64,000 nt of DNA from Vibrio sp. 10N (GTDB lineage Bacteria; Pseudomonadota; Gammaproteobacteria; Enterobacterales; Vibrionaceae), in assembly GCF_036245475.1 (NCBI RefSeq), contig NZ_BTPM01000001.1, forward strand, positions 2,294,001 through 2,358,000, written 5' to 3'. The notes under the pieces are model-generated. The model did not search any database, was not told the origin of the DNA, and worked only from the letters and a program-made list of their open reading frames with translations. The position numbers and the translations under genes are program-made. The stretch's first letter is position 1. Every line of letters starts with the position of its first letter. Positions 7,317 to 14,867 of this stretch are shown here, piece after piece.

Positions 7317-8150
7317 TTACTTTGGTTGTGCGATAACGCCCACTTGCTCAATCGCTTCAATCAGCACGGGCACACTGCCGTGTTGTGATTTATCAAGCTC
7401 GAACTGCAATTGCTTCATTGCATTAGTTGGCAAGCGACCCTCAACGCCGAAACCAGTACGAACAAAATCAAGGCTGAACCAACCTGCGTTCTGCTCTAAA
7501 CCTGAAATCGCCAAGTCAAAAGCGTTATCCGCTTTAGTGACGTTGATTTCTTCCACGCTGTCACGCAGAACACGAACACGGTCAATAGACGAGTCTTTGA
7601 AGTGCACACGTTTGAGTGAAAACAGGGGTGAACGCTCGGCAAAGTCGAACGGGGTGCGACCTGTCGCGCTGGCGAACCAAGTCAGTGAATAGATACGTGG
7701 TAGGTAAACACGCTTTGATTGTGCGGCTGTCGTATGAGAGCGAGCACGAATGCTTGGCGCAGGCGTACCACCCGCTTTTGAGGCAAGCTGGATATACACA
7801 AACCAGATTTCGCCTTGCAGCGTGACCAGTTCACCAGTACGAACGCCGCCTTTGGTGCGAAGGGTTAAATCCGCAAATGGGATAACGTAGCGACCTTCTT
7901 GAGTAAATTGCTTACGGTGTTCTTGAAGGTCAACCAAGTCTTGACCTGTCAGGTTATACACTTCCTTACCGTTCAGCGTGATACGTACACGCTCAACATC
8001 GGCAGGGTCAGTAATATCAGTGACCAGTTCGATGGATTGGTAAGTTGGACCACTGACCAAGCGCAGTGTGGCTTGGTTGCCCCAATTCACACCCTCAACA
8101 GGGTCTAAATCGAGTGGGCGCGGGTTAAATGGCGTGTTTAGTAGTTCCAT
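7317..8150 (-). CDS. Major capsid protein, PM2 P2-like double jelly-roll
   Basis: This 277-residue protein is close in length to PM2 P2 (269 residues). From memory of P2, two segments line up with it: GPTYQSIEL with VRITLNGKEVYNL in the first jelly roll, and VHFKDSSIDRVRVL with KADNAFDL and LQFELD in the second. These are visual comparisons, not a computed alignment. P2 trimers form the icosahedral shell over the internal membrane. The gene lies three bases after a 42-residue membrane gene. It is the key marker of corticovirus affiliation. Confidence 0.82.
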   Translation of the reverse strand: MELLNTPFNPRPLDLDPVEGVNWGNQATLRLVSGPTYQSIELVTDITDPADVERVRITLNGKEVYNLTGQDLVDLQEHRKQFTQEGRYVIPFADLTLRTKGGVRTGELVTLQGEIWFVYIQLASKAGGTPAPSIRARSHTTAAQSKRVYLPRIYSLTWFASATGRTPFDFAERSPLFSLKRVHFKDSSIDRVRVLRDSVEEINVTKADNAFDLAISGLEQNAGWFSLDFVRTGFGVEGRLPTNAMKQLQFELDKSQHGSVPVLIEAIEQVGVIAQPK

Positions 8151-8153
8151 AGC

Positions 8154-8282
8154 TTAAAACCACCCTGAGTTACCATTGATTTGCTCTTTGATAGGCTTGA
8201 GCGCGCCTACGTTGTTAATGACTGCCAATGCAATCAACATGACCACGATGGTCATTAGCATTGTTTTGTGCGTTGCTTTCAT
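8154..8282 (-). CDS. 42-residue phage membrane protein, first gene of the late operon
   Basis: The frame from ATG 8282 encodes a short protein with a hydrophobic helix (MLMTIVVMLIALAVINNVGA) and a polar C-terminal tail ending in GWF. CAGGGGA lies seven bases before the start. The stop is three bases from the capsid gene start, so the two are probably coupled. It follows directly after the operator-like region at 8362-8399. PM2 encodes membrane proteins of this size; no specific match is claimed. Confidence 0.65.
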   Translation of the reverse strand: MKATHKTMLMTIVVMLIALAVINNVGALKPIKEQINGNSGWF

Positions 8283-8407
8283 GTGTTTCCCCTGCTTCAC
8301 AGCGTTGGAACGGTTAAAGGAGTCATTATCAAATCAGGTGGCGGGGATTTCGTCACTAAGGTTCAACCTATAGGTATAACTTTTAACCTATAGGTTGAAA
8401 TGAGAGT
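8283..8407 (-). promoter_or_regulatory. Late promoter/leader region of the capsid operon
   Basis: This 125-bp gap between the ATPase stop and the first late gene contains the double dyad at 8362-8399, an A+T-rich stretch and a strong ribosome site. It is the only large gap in the leftward virion block and so is the likely late promoter. No canonical -35/-10 pair is evident, which would fit activator-dependent transcription as in PM2. Confidence 0.55.
8362..8399. promoter_or_regulatory. Double-dyad operator candidate
   Basis: TTCAACCTATAGGT (8362-8375) and ACCTATAGGTTGAA (8386-8399) are a perfect 14-bp inverted repeat separated by ten bases. Each arm also contains the smaller palindrome AACCTATAGGTT (exact in the right arm, one mismatch in the left), and these are 20 bp apart, about two helical turns. 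That geometry suits two dimers of one regulator. It lies 79 bp upstream of the late-operon start. Confidence 0.65.
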
Positions 8408-9157
8408 TTAGCGGTAGTTTCGTGAGAGCCTTTTGCCCGTTTCGCAGTTCAGCGCGCCGCGCTCTAGGTTGCCGATGCCGTCACGAATAATCAGGTATTC
8501 AGCAATCGCTTTGCCGATACACTGCTTATTGACCTTGGCACTTTTGAGATCGGCAACTTCGTTAGAATGCACCCCTTTTTGCTTGGCGACCCAATCGGCA
8601 TCAACGCCAGAGTTGACCGCACCGAGCCACCACACACTTGATTGGTTGGTCACGGTTTTGGGTACCTCTTGCCCACGCTGAAAGATGGTGTGAACCACAT
8701 GACCAAACTGGCGACCACCACGAAGCAATTCACCCGTTTTGCCTTCAAGCTTGCCTGAAGTTTCCGCACAGCTTGCCAACTCCTCAATCACCACATGCAG
8801 TTTGGGTTTATGACCATCGCCCAGCGCCCAAGCAATCGCGCTGAAGGTTTCAAGCTCGGACATACACGCGCCCTTTGGGGGAATGTAGGCGAGCTTAAAC
8901 GAACACCCCGCACGGCGCCCTTGTACCGCCGCCTTGATAAACTTGGCGGGGTCAGTAAAGCCGTGGCACATTTGCCCGTGAAACTTTTGACCTGCATAGT
9001 TGCGGTACGGGTCAAAGAACAGAGCTTGTGACTTTTTAGGTACTAGCCCCATGTATTTCACCGCACTGGTTTTGCCGCTGCCCGTACCGCCAAGGTACAC
9101 TGTGTGCTCGGCATCATGGGAAGGGTTGGAGTTAATCGGGTTTACGATGAGAGTCAC
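8408..9157 (-). CDS. Genome packaging ATPase, PM2 P9-like (FtsK-HerA/A32 type)
   Basis: The 249-residue protein has a Walker A motif GGTGSGKT at residues 23-30 and a Walker B-like HVVIEE at 121-126. Downstream, RGGRQFGHVVHTIFQRGQEVP resembles the conserved arginine- and glutamine-containing segment of the membrane-virus packaging ATPases. These enzymes drive DNA into procapsids of tailless viruses; PM2 P9 (about 25 kDa) is similar in length. The start overlaps the upstream gene by 26 bases. Packaging is inferred from the family. Confidence 0.85.
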   Translation of the reverse strand: MTLIVNPINSNPSHDAEHTVYLGGTGSGKTSAVKYMGLVPKKSQALFFDPYRNYAGQKFHGQMCHGFTDPAKFIKAAVQGRRAGCSFKLAYIPPKGACMSELETFSAIAWALGDGHKPKLHVVIEELASCAETSGKLEGKTGELLRGGRQFGHVVHTIFQRGQEVPKTVTNQSSVWWLGAVNSGVDADWVAKQKGVHSNEVADLKSAKVNKQCIGKAIAEYLIIRDGIGNLERGALNCETGKRLSRNYR

Positions 9158-9569
9158 GCTCGGCCTCCTGCTGCTTTTTCAGTTCAAGGGCGGTGATTTG
9201 CTTTTTCGATGCCCACCACAAACCAAGGATGGCCAAGGCAAGGGTCATGATATTCATGTAGTCGCCGCATTGGTCGAGCAGTGCCCCGCCGTATTGCTTG
9301 GCAACAGGGCGAGCCGCATTCACTACGCTTTGCTTGGCGCGCTCATCAAACTCAAAATCAATATCTTTGAGAATCGACACAGCTTGCTCAACCACCACAA
9401 GCCCCGTTGTGACTAGTGCATCAAACGCCTCACTTGTATCGACCTCTGGCTCAACACCTGCTGAGGCTAACGCCCCTTCTTGTGCTGACGGCTCATTGTT
9501 GAGGTTGGCAATGTACGCATCCAACTCATCAAGGTTGTCAGCGCTTGTTTCAACGGTTGGGTTACTCAT
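9132..9569 (-). CDS. Phage protein with a C-terminal membrane segment
   Basis: The 145-residue protein starts MSNPTVETSADNLDELD, using ATG 9569 rather than a longer frame, because that start overlaps the upstream stop by eight bases as in neighbouring genes. It has an acidic N-terminal region, an amphipathic middle (residues 50-95), a hydrophobic helix (MNIMTLALAILGLWWA, about 105-120) and a charged tail. It precedes the packaging ATPase and overlaps it. Function is unknown; a packaging-vertex or membrane assembly role is possible. Confidence 0.6.
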   Translation of the reverse strand: MSNPTVETSADNLDELDAYIANLNNEPSAQEGALASAGVEPEVDTSEAFDALVTTGLVVVEQAVSILKDIDFEFDERAKQSVVNAARPVAKQYGGALLDQCGDYMNIMTLALAILGLWWASKKQITALELKKQQEAERDSHRKPD

Positions 9570-10080
9570 GACTATCGCCCTCCTCACTCGGTTGTGGCTT
9601 GGCTAACATGCGTTTGATGGCAAACAGCAACACGACAATGACGCCAAGACAGGCGGCAACCTTGAAGATTTGAGGTTTCAGGCTTGTCTCTGGCGGTGTT
9701 GACTCAGTGGTTTCAGTGGTACTTGGCTCGGTTGGTGGCAGCACTTCGGCGGGAGGGGTTACCGTAGGCGAAATACTCTCAACGCTTTCAACCGTTGGTT
9801 CAACCGACTCACTCACCGTTGGCTCAACCTTGTCAGATAAGGCTTGGAGCGCATCGGCGGTTTCGGTCATGTTGTCAGAGCAATAGCCGCTCACGGTTTT
9901 GCTCATTGAACTGTTGCCGCAGTTAGGGCACTTGTAATAGAGCAAACCAAGGTTACGACCGTTCTTGACCGTTTCCCCGCTATCTATCAAGCGACCTTCC
10001 CCCACCATGTGAACGGTGGCAGTGCTGCTGCAAACAGGACACGGCACATAGCCGCGAACTGGATTGGGCGTTTTACTCAT
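9562..10080 (-). CDS. Zinc-ribbon protein with Thr/Pro-rich stalk and membrane anchor
   Basis: The 172-residue product has a zinc ribbon with Cys14, Cys17, Cys51 and Cys54 (CPVC and CPNC), a long Thr/Pro/Glu/Ser-rich linker (about 85-137), and a transmembrane helix near 142-160 (VAACLGVIVVLLFAI). The start at ATG 10080 overlaps the upstream stop by eight bases. A metal-binding head on a disordered stalk tied to a membrane is unusual; its partner is unknown. It may act in assembly at the membrane or be a virion component. Confidence 0.62.
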   Translation of the reverse strand: MSKTPNPVRGYVPCPVCSSTATVHMVGEGRLIDSGETVKNGRNLGLLYYKCPNCGNSSMSKTVSGYCSDNMTETADALQALSDKVEPTVSESVEPTVESVESISPTVTPPAEVLPPTEPSTTETTESTPPETSLKPQIFKVAACLGVIVVLLFAIKRMLAKPQPSEEGDSHE

Positions 10081-10381
10081 CGGTGGTCGCCTCCTCAATC
10101 ACTGCATTCAACTGCTTTTCAAGCGCTTGTTTGCGCTGCGCTCGAATGACTCGGTTAGACTTGGCGACCAGTTTTGCTTTGTCGATGAGCTTGGGGTCTA
10201 AGCCAAGCATGGAAAGCGGGTCTGCGCCGCCCATGAGGACTTTGGGCGCCAGTGATAAAAGCTCACTCGGTGACAGGTCTTTGACGGTATCAAACGCCGT
10301 TTCTAACTCGGTTTCCAGTGCGTCAATGGTGTTAAGGCGCGCAAGCTCGGCTTGGCACTCATCTTTGGTCATGGTTTTCAT
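10073..10381 (-). CDS. Small soluble phage protein of unknown function
   Basis: The 102-residue protein is predicted to be mostly helical and charged, with no membrane segment and no motif that I recognise. An AGGGGA ribosome site precedes the ATG at 10381; a second ATG three codons later is possible. It is the first gene of a four-gene block ending with the packaging ATPase and follows a 73-bp gap after the replication gene. Confidence 0.58.
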   Translation of the reverse strand: MKTMTKDECQAELARLNTIDALETELETAFDTVKDLSPSELLSLAPKVLMGGADPLSMLGLDPKLIDKAKLVAKSNRVIRAQRKQALEKQLNAVIEEATTDE

Positions 10382-10454
10382 GGTGTTCCCCTGTCTCTCG
10401 ACGTTGGTTAATTTGTTGGTAAGGTTGCCCCTGATTCACATCGTTGGCAGTAAG

Positions 10455-12347
10455 CTAGGTGCCACCTCTGGCGGCGAACCCCTCCCACTCTGGCGAGCCA
10501 AACCTATCTAGCTCGTTGAACAGGAAAAAGTTATCAATGATTTGTTGTTGTCTTGGTGGCGAAATTTTCTGCGTACAATTATTGCCACTAGACCAAGGCG
10601 CAAGCTCCCGCTTTCTTGAAGAAGCCTCCGACAAGTCGGAAGGCTTTTTGATGAGCTTCCACTCTATCTCATGGGTGAGCACTTCTAGACCGCTTCCACG
10701 TAGCCCAATAACACGCGCTGTCATTTCACCGTATTTGTTCTCTTTGGCTTCTTTCTTGGTGGTAATTGGGCGCATGGATTGAGGCAGTCTGTGACCGCCC
10801 ATGTAATCGAAAAAGGCAGAAAAGAAACCTGCATCAGCCGCACGGCGCGCCTTCTCAAAGGTGCAATATTCTTGTTCGTCGCTAATGCGTCTTAGCTCGC
10901 GCCAAACGGTGACTGACGGTGTTTTTTGAAACTGGAACTGACGAAAACAGAAGGTACGCGACCATGAGGTGACGTTTTTCACCGTGTCTTGTAGCTTGGC
11001 TTTCTTGTTGTCGAGATCCGATAAATCCTCAAGCCCAAAGCCGTCTACGTTCTTAGAAATGTACTTGGCAAGATAAGCCACAGCGCCGCCTTCGGTGCCG
11101 TCCAACATCTTAGCCTCAAAGCGCGCTTTCATAGCTCGGTGTTTAGGGTCTCCGTTCTTGAAATAAAGCTCATCGCTGTCACGCTGAAATTGGTATTCCT
11201 GAAGCATTTTGATAAACACGGGCATTTGCTCAAGCGGCATGAAAAACACGCCGTGCCAATGCGGTGTGCCGTCTTGGTGTGGCTCCACGACTCGCATCCC
11301 GTAATAGGTCAAGTCATGGCGCCCCGCCCATGCTCGAAAGCGATTCCAAGACATAGACAACCAAGCGTGAGCACCTTTCGGTGTGCCACCGTCCCAATGG
11401 GCGTTTTCAATCCAGTATTCACCGCGCTTGGTCAGTCGGTGAAAACGGCTAGGTGCCGTCATGGTGATAAAAATAGCGGCGTGGTTGTTTGAGTCGGCAT
11501 ATTCCTGACAGCCAGCAATACGGGTCATGAGTTCATGACGACGATTAACAGGATTGGACTGTGACGACTCATGCACCTGTGACATTTCCACCACATCACC
11601 CTCAACGGATTCAATCGCCATGAGTTCTAGCCACTCACGCTGTCGCTCTTGGCGAATCTTGAGCCACTCACACGCCGAAATCGACGCATAAGGGGAAATG
11701 TGCGGCGATACCATTCCCGCCGCCCTGCGCGCATTCTCAAACGCTGCAATGGTCTGTTTGTCGATAGCTCGGCGCCATACGCCCTCATCAAGCAAACGGG
11801 CAAGGATGGAATAAGCCTCATCTTCATCGTTGGCAACTTCAAATTGAGGCATCCAAAGGCAAGCCCCAACAAACTCATGAATGCGTTTAATCGCATCAAA
11901 CGCCGTGCCGCCTGTCTTGGCGACGAGTTCAAAGTGAAAACTTGCGCGCCCTGATAACTCAGTTGCAAGGCGAGCACGTTTTAACTCTGTGTTGATAGTC
12001 CAATATGGCTCTGGCAATACGCCAAGCGCTGACGATGCCGCCGCACTGCGCGACTCAATGAACTGCAATGCGCGCTTAAAGCCGTACTTGCGAAAACGAA
12101 CCGCTGACGCTTTATCAAGGTAGTTGCGAATATCATTAGGTAGCTTGAACTTGTTAGCGACTTGGTGAGCGAACTCAAACACGCGCTCTTTGGGCGTGGC
12201 ACCACATAGCGGTTGATGCTTTTCCGCTACCATCGCTAAATGCGGCGCCGTGGCTTGGTTTTTCATGACATACGTTGCAAGCTCCTGACGCAGATTGGTC
12301 GGGAGCTTAGTCAACGGATTATTGGTGGTTTTACCGATTTTCTGCAT
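10455..12347 (-). CDS. HUH rolling-circle replication initiator, PM2 P12-like (GpA family)
   Basis: The 630-residue protein carries all three motifs of superfamily I rolling-circle endonucleases: FITMT at 293-297, HWH of PHWHG at 363-365, and YLAKYISK at 425-432 with the two tyrosines four apart. This is the phiX174 gpA/P2 A class, which nicks the origin and rejoins DNA. PM2 replicates by this mechanism with P12 of about the same length. It lies at the end of the early leftward block. A nick site may lie within the gene, but I could not locate one. Confidence 0.88.
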   Translation of the reverse strand: MQKIGKTTNNPLTKLPTNLRQELATYVMKNQATAPHLAMVAEKHQPLCGATPKERVFEFAHQVANKFKLPNDIRNYLDKASAVRFRKYGFKRALQFIESRSAAASSALGVLPEPYWTINTELKRARLATELSGRASFHFELVAKTGGTAFDAIKRIHEFVGACLWMPQFEVANDEDEAYSILARLLDEGVWRRAIDKQTIAAFENARRAAGMVSPHISPYASISACEWLKIRQERQREWLELMAIESVEGDVVEMSQVHESSQSNPVNRRHELMTRIAGCQEYADSNNHAAIFITMTAPSRFHRLTKRGEYWIENAHWDGGTPKGAHAWLSMSWNRFRAWAGRHDLTYYGMRVVEPHQDGTPHWHGVFFMPLEQMPVFIKMLQEYQFQRDSDELYFKNGDPKHRAMKARFEAKMLDGTEGGAVAYLAKYISKNVDGFGLEDLSDLDNKKAKLQDTVKNVTSWSRTFCFRQFQFQKTPSVTVWRELRRISDEQEYCTFEKARRAADAGFFSAFFDYMGGHRLPQSMRPITTKKEAKENKYGEMTARVIGLRGSGLEVLTHEIEWKLIKKPSDLSEASSRKRELAPWSSGNNCTQKISPPRQQQIIDNFFLFNELDRFGSPEWEGFAARGGT

Positions 12348-12350
12348 TGA

Positions 12351-12569
12351 TTAACGCTTAGTCCAAGTCAGAGGGTTAACGTTGAGTTTGCGAGCGCGTG
12401 GGCGGTTCAAGCCAAGCTCAGAGCGTAGCTTTTCAACCATACGCGCTGACTTCTCACTCTTGTCAGGGTCGAAGTTGGCGCACCCCGCCATATCTTCACA
12501 GGGTGCATGTATTGGGTCGCTGATTGGCGCGTCAACAATTGAGATTGCTGGGGTATAGTCAACGTCCAA
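12351..12569 (-). CDS. Small early phage protein (TTG start)
   Basis: This 72-residue protein begins with a TTG codon at 12569. GGAGG lies five to six bases upstream, at the end of the preceding gene, and no ATG is available nearby, so the start is set by the ribosome site. It has an acidic N-terminal half with two cysteines and a basic C-terminal half (LNRPRARKLNVNP). It ends three bases before the replication gene. Function is unknown. Confidence 0.58.
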   Translation of the reverse strand: MDVDYTPAISIVDAPISDPIHAPCEDMAGCANFDPDKSEKSARMVEKLRSELGLNRPRARKLNVNPLTWTKR

Positions 12570-12570
12570 A

Positions 12571-12765
12571 CTAAACCTCCAAGCTTTCTAACAGTTCAAC
12601 GTCTTGCTTGAGCTGCAAATATACGGGATGCAAAAAAGCGAACTCAGGAGAGCTAGGGCTAAGCCAATCCAAACGCGCTTTGACTATCTTGAAAAGCTCC
12701 AACGCTTCGCTCGAATGTGAAAAGTCGATACTAATTGAGTGAATGGGTGTCGTAGTGGTTTGCAT
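12571..12765 (-). CDS. Small early phage protein
   Basis: The 64-residue protein is soluble and mainly helical and has no recognisable motif. It lies nine bases after the Cox-like regulator gene and one base before the TTG-started gene, which indicates a shared early transcript. Confidence 0.55.
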   Translation of the reverse strand: MQTTTTPIHSISIDFSHSSEALELFKIVKARLDWLSPSSPEFAFLHPVYLQLKQDVELLESLEV

Positions 12766-12774
12766 AATCGCCCC

Positions 12775-13026
12775 TTAAATCGCAGCTTTCCAATCAGTGA
12801 ACTCTTGAGCTTGCTCTTGCGCATACTCTTCAAGTGCTTTCATGTTGATTAGTGTGCGTCCTCGGCGACCACCTTCACGGCGAATTACTGGCAACTTACC
12901 CGTTTGAACTTGGCACTTCACCGCATCAACCGTAAAACCTGCTAGCTCGGCATACTTCTCAGGAGTCACAAAAGGAGCATATTGATGCTTTGGTTCTTTT
13001 CTTAACACTTCATTATGGTCTATCAT
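12775..13026 (-). CDS. Cox/AlpA-like small DNA-binding regulator
   Basis: The 83-residue protein contains a helix-turn-helix of the excisionase/Cox type: FVTPEKYAELAGFTVDAVKCQVQ followed at residues 44-62 by GKLPVIRREGGRRGRTLIN, the wing. Such proteins act as early-promoter repressors and excisionases in temperate phages. It is the first early gene, divergent from the S24 repressor across a 107-bp region with repeated motifs, as expected for a lysis-lysogeny switch. Excision activity is inferred. Confidence 0.72.
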   Translation of the reverse strand: MIDHNEVLRKEPKHQYAPFVTPEKYAELAGFTVDAVKCQVQTGKLPVIRREGGRRGRTLINMKALEEYAQEQAQEFTDWKAAI

Positions 13027-13134
13027 GTTTTAGTATCTCTCGTTTTATAGTGAACTTACTGGTTTATCATGTTTTATTAAGGTTCATTAAATATGCAACG
13101 AGTCCATCTGTCAATGTTTGATTAAGGTTTATTA
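13021..13134. promoter_or_regulatory. Divergent switch region with repeated operator-like motifs
   Basis: The region between the Cox-like gene and the repressor contains two sets of direct repeats. TATCATGTTTTAGTA (13021-13035) recurs as TATCATGTTTTATTA (13065-13079), and TTAAGGTTCATTA (13077-13089) recurs as TTAAGGTTTATTA (13122-13134). The spacings are 44 and 45 bp. The outer repeats overlap the two start codons, so binding there could block both genes. Promoters must lie here, but I could not assign their boxes. Confidence 0.55.
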
Positions 13135-13796
13135 TGCGTGAATGGTTTCTTAGCAATGAGCTTTTAGGTCTAGAAGGAATGCCGAACTCCTTAACGGGAA
13201 TAGGACAAAAAGCCCGTAGAAACAATTGGTTAAGTAGAAAGGCTTCGGGTAACGGGAGGGCGTTGGAGTACCATATCTCCAATTTTCATGATGATGTAGT
13301 AAAAGCGCTAAATGAGAAGTACGGCACACTTGGCGAAAGTAACGTTTCGCACGTTTTCGATACTGCACCTAACGACGATTCCGTTTCAATTCCTGAGTTT
13401 AACGTCAATGCCGCTGCGGGTGCTGGCAAGCTAGTTAGTGGTGAACATCAAACAGGTACTTTCACCGTTTCAGCGCAACTTATCCGAGATTTGGGGCTAC
13501 AGCCTCAATTGACCGCCGTTGTTTTTTGTTCAGGCTCAAGCATGTTGCCTACTATGAACGACAATGACCGAATCTTGGTTGATACCCGCGAGTTAACAGA
13601 GCCTGTGAAAGATGGCGTCTACGTAATTCGAGTAGATGACATGGTGTATGTGAAGCGCTTGAAGTGGAACATCTTAGAGCAAGGGTACGAAATCATCTCT
13701 GATAATCCCGACTATGAAAACTTCTCAATGTTTGGCGAAGACTTAAACCGACTAAAAATCATTGGTCGTGCTGCAATGGTAATGCGCTCACTATGA
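13134..13796 (+). CDS. Prophage repressor: Mu-type DNA-binding domain fused to S24/LexA-like peptidase
   Basis: The 220-residue protein begins with a winged-helix segment (residues 2-60) similar to the Mu repressor/transposase N-domain, containing LLGLEGMPNSLTGIGQKARR. A LexA/CI-type C-terminal domain follows. The catalytic Ser136 lies in GSSMLPT and Lys174 in VYVKR; a candidate Ala-Gly cleavage site is in AAAGAG at 93-98. It would hold the phage silent and self-cleave when RecA is activated. The gene overlaps the integrase gene by four bases, so both belong to the lysogenic transcript. DNA-damage induction is inferred. Confidence 0.82.
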   Translation: MREWFLSNELLGLEGMPNSLTGIGQKARRNNWLSRKASGNGRALEYHISNFHDDVVKALNEKYGTLGESNVSHVFDTAPNDDSVSIPEFNVNAAAGAGKLVSGEHQTGTFTVSAQLIRDLGLQPQLTAVVFCSGSSMLPTMNDNDRILVDTRELTEPVKDGVYVIRVDDMVYVKRLKWNILEQGYEIISDNPDYENFSMFGEDLNRLKIIGRAAMVMRSL

Positions 13797-14776
13797 CAAT
13801 CAAAAAAGACGGTGATAAATGGCTTGTCGATGTTCGTCCAGCAGGGCGAACAGGCAGACGTTTTCGCAAGAAATTTGATAAAAAATCTGAGGCGCTAGCG
13901 TATGAAAAACACATACTAGCCACTGAGCACAACAAAGAATGGATAAGCAAGCCCAAAGACACTAGAAATCTATCCGAACTCATTGAGGTTTGGTGGACTA
14001 TTTCAGGACAATTTAAACGAACAGCCGTGCCATACAAGCGCGACCTTGCGCGTTTTTGTCGGGAACTAGATGACCCCGCAGCTAACAAGATTGATGCTAA
14101 GCTCATTTCTGATTGGGTCACAGACATGCAAAGCAGAAATCTCAAAGACAGCACAATTCGACGCTCAATGCAGTGCTTGAGTAACGTTTTTACCGTGCTC
14201 ATTGAGTCAGGTAACTACCACCATGAGAACCCGCTAAAAGGCATCAAACGCCCCACAGTAAAAAGAGAAGAAATGGCTTTTTTAACGTTGGAGCAAATCA
14301 AGATTCTAAGAACAGAGATCCAAAGTAATGAGATGATGCTAAACGCCGTTGATATTTGTCTTTCAACTGGCGCACGTTGGCGTGAAATGATACTGCTTAA
14401 ATCAAGTAACCTATCTCCACATCGCATAAGGTTCACGCAAACTAAAACTGATAAACCTCGAACAGTTCCAATTAGTGAAGAACTCTACGAGAGAATTTAC
14501 CCAAAACGCGGTGGGGCACTATTCCCTTACGACTTTCAAAAAGAACTGCGACAGATACTAATAGACTTGGAGTTTGAGTTACCAAAAAGTCAGAAAACGC
14601 ACATTCTACGCCACACTTTTGCAAGTCACTTTATTATGAATGGTGGCAACATCCTCACACTACAAAAAATCCTTGGGCACTCCGATATAAAGCAAACACT
14701 AGGCTATGCCCACCTTGCTCCCGACTTTCTTCAGGACGCAGTTAGAATGAACCCGCTATCAATGTCCACATTGTGA
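13793..14776 (+). CDS. int: Tyrosine-family prophage integrase
   Basis: The 327-residue protein has an N-terminal arm-type domain (KKDGDKWLVDVRPAGRTGRR, residues 4-23), a core-binding domain, and a complete catalytic set: Arg195 in GARWRE, Lys218, His270 with Arg273 in HILRHTF, His296 in LGHSD and the nucleophile Tyr305. It starts within the repressor stop codon (ATGA). The gene ends 91 bp before the right att copy, as usual for integrases. It would recombine the phage attP with the terminator-hairpin attB between cspD and icd. PM2 itself is lytic and lacks an integrase. Confidence 0.9.
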   Translation: MTIKKDGDKWLVDVRPAGRTGRRFRKKFDKKSEALAYEKHILATEHNKEWISKPKDTRNLSELIEVWWTISGQFKRTAVPYKRDLARFCRELDDPAANKIDAKLISDWVTDMQSRNLKDSTIRRSMQCLSNVFTVLIESGNYHHENPLKGIKRPTVKREEMAFLTLEQIKILRTEIQSNEMMLNAVDICLSTGARWREMILLKSSNLSPHRIRFTQTKTDKPRTVPISEELYERIYPKRGGALFPYDFQKELRQILIDLEFELPKSQKTHILRHTFASHFIMNGGNILTLQKILGHSDIKQTLGYAHLAPDFLQDAVRMNPLSMSTL

Positions 14777-14867
14777 CCACACATATAATTTCTTATGACC
14801 TTTAACCACATCAAAGCGGGCTGCAATACACTGTAAAATAAGGATTTAATTTCTAATTACATTTCCT

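Noticed and set aside
10622..10649. Hairpin with a T-run on the plus strand inside the replication gene
   Set aside because: It has a bulged stem and lies in coding sequence; no plus-strand gene would use it.
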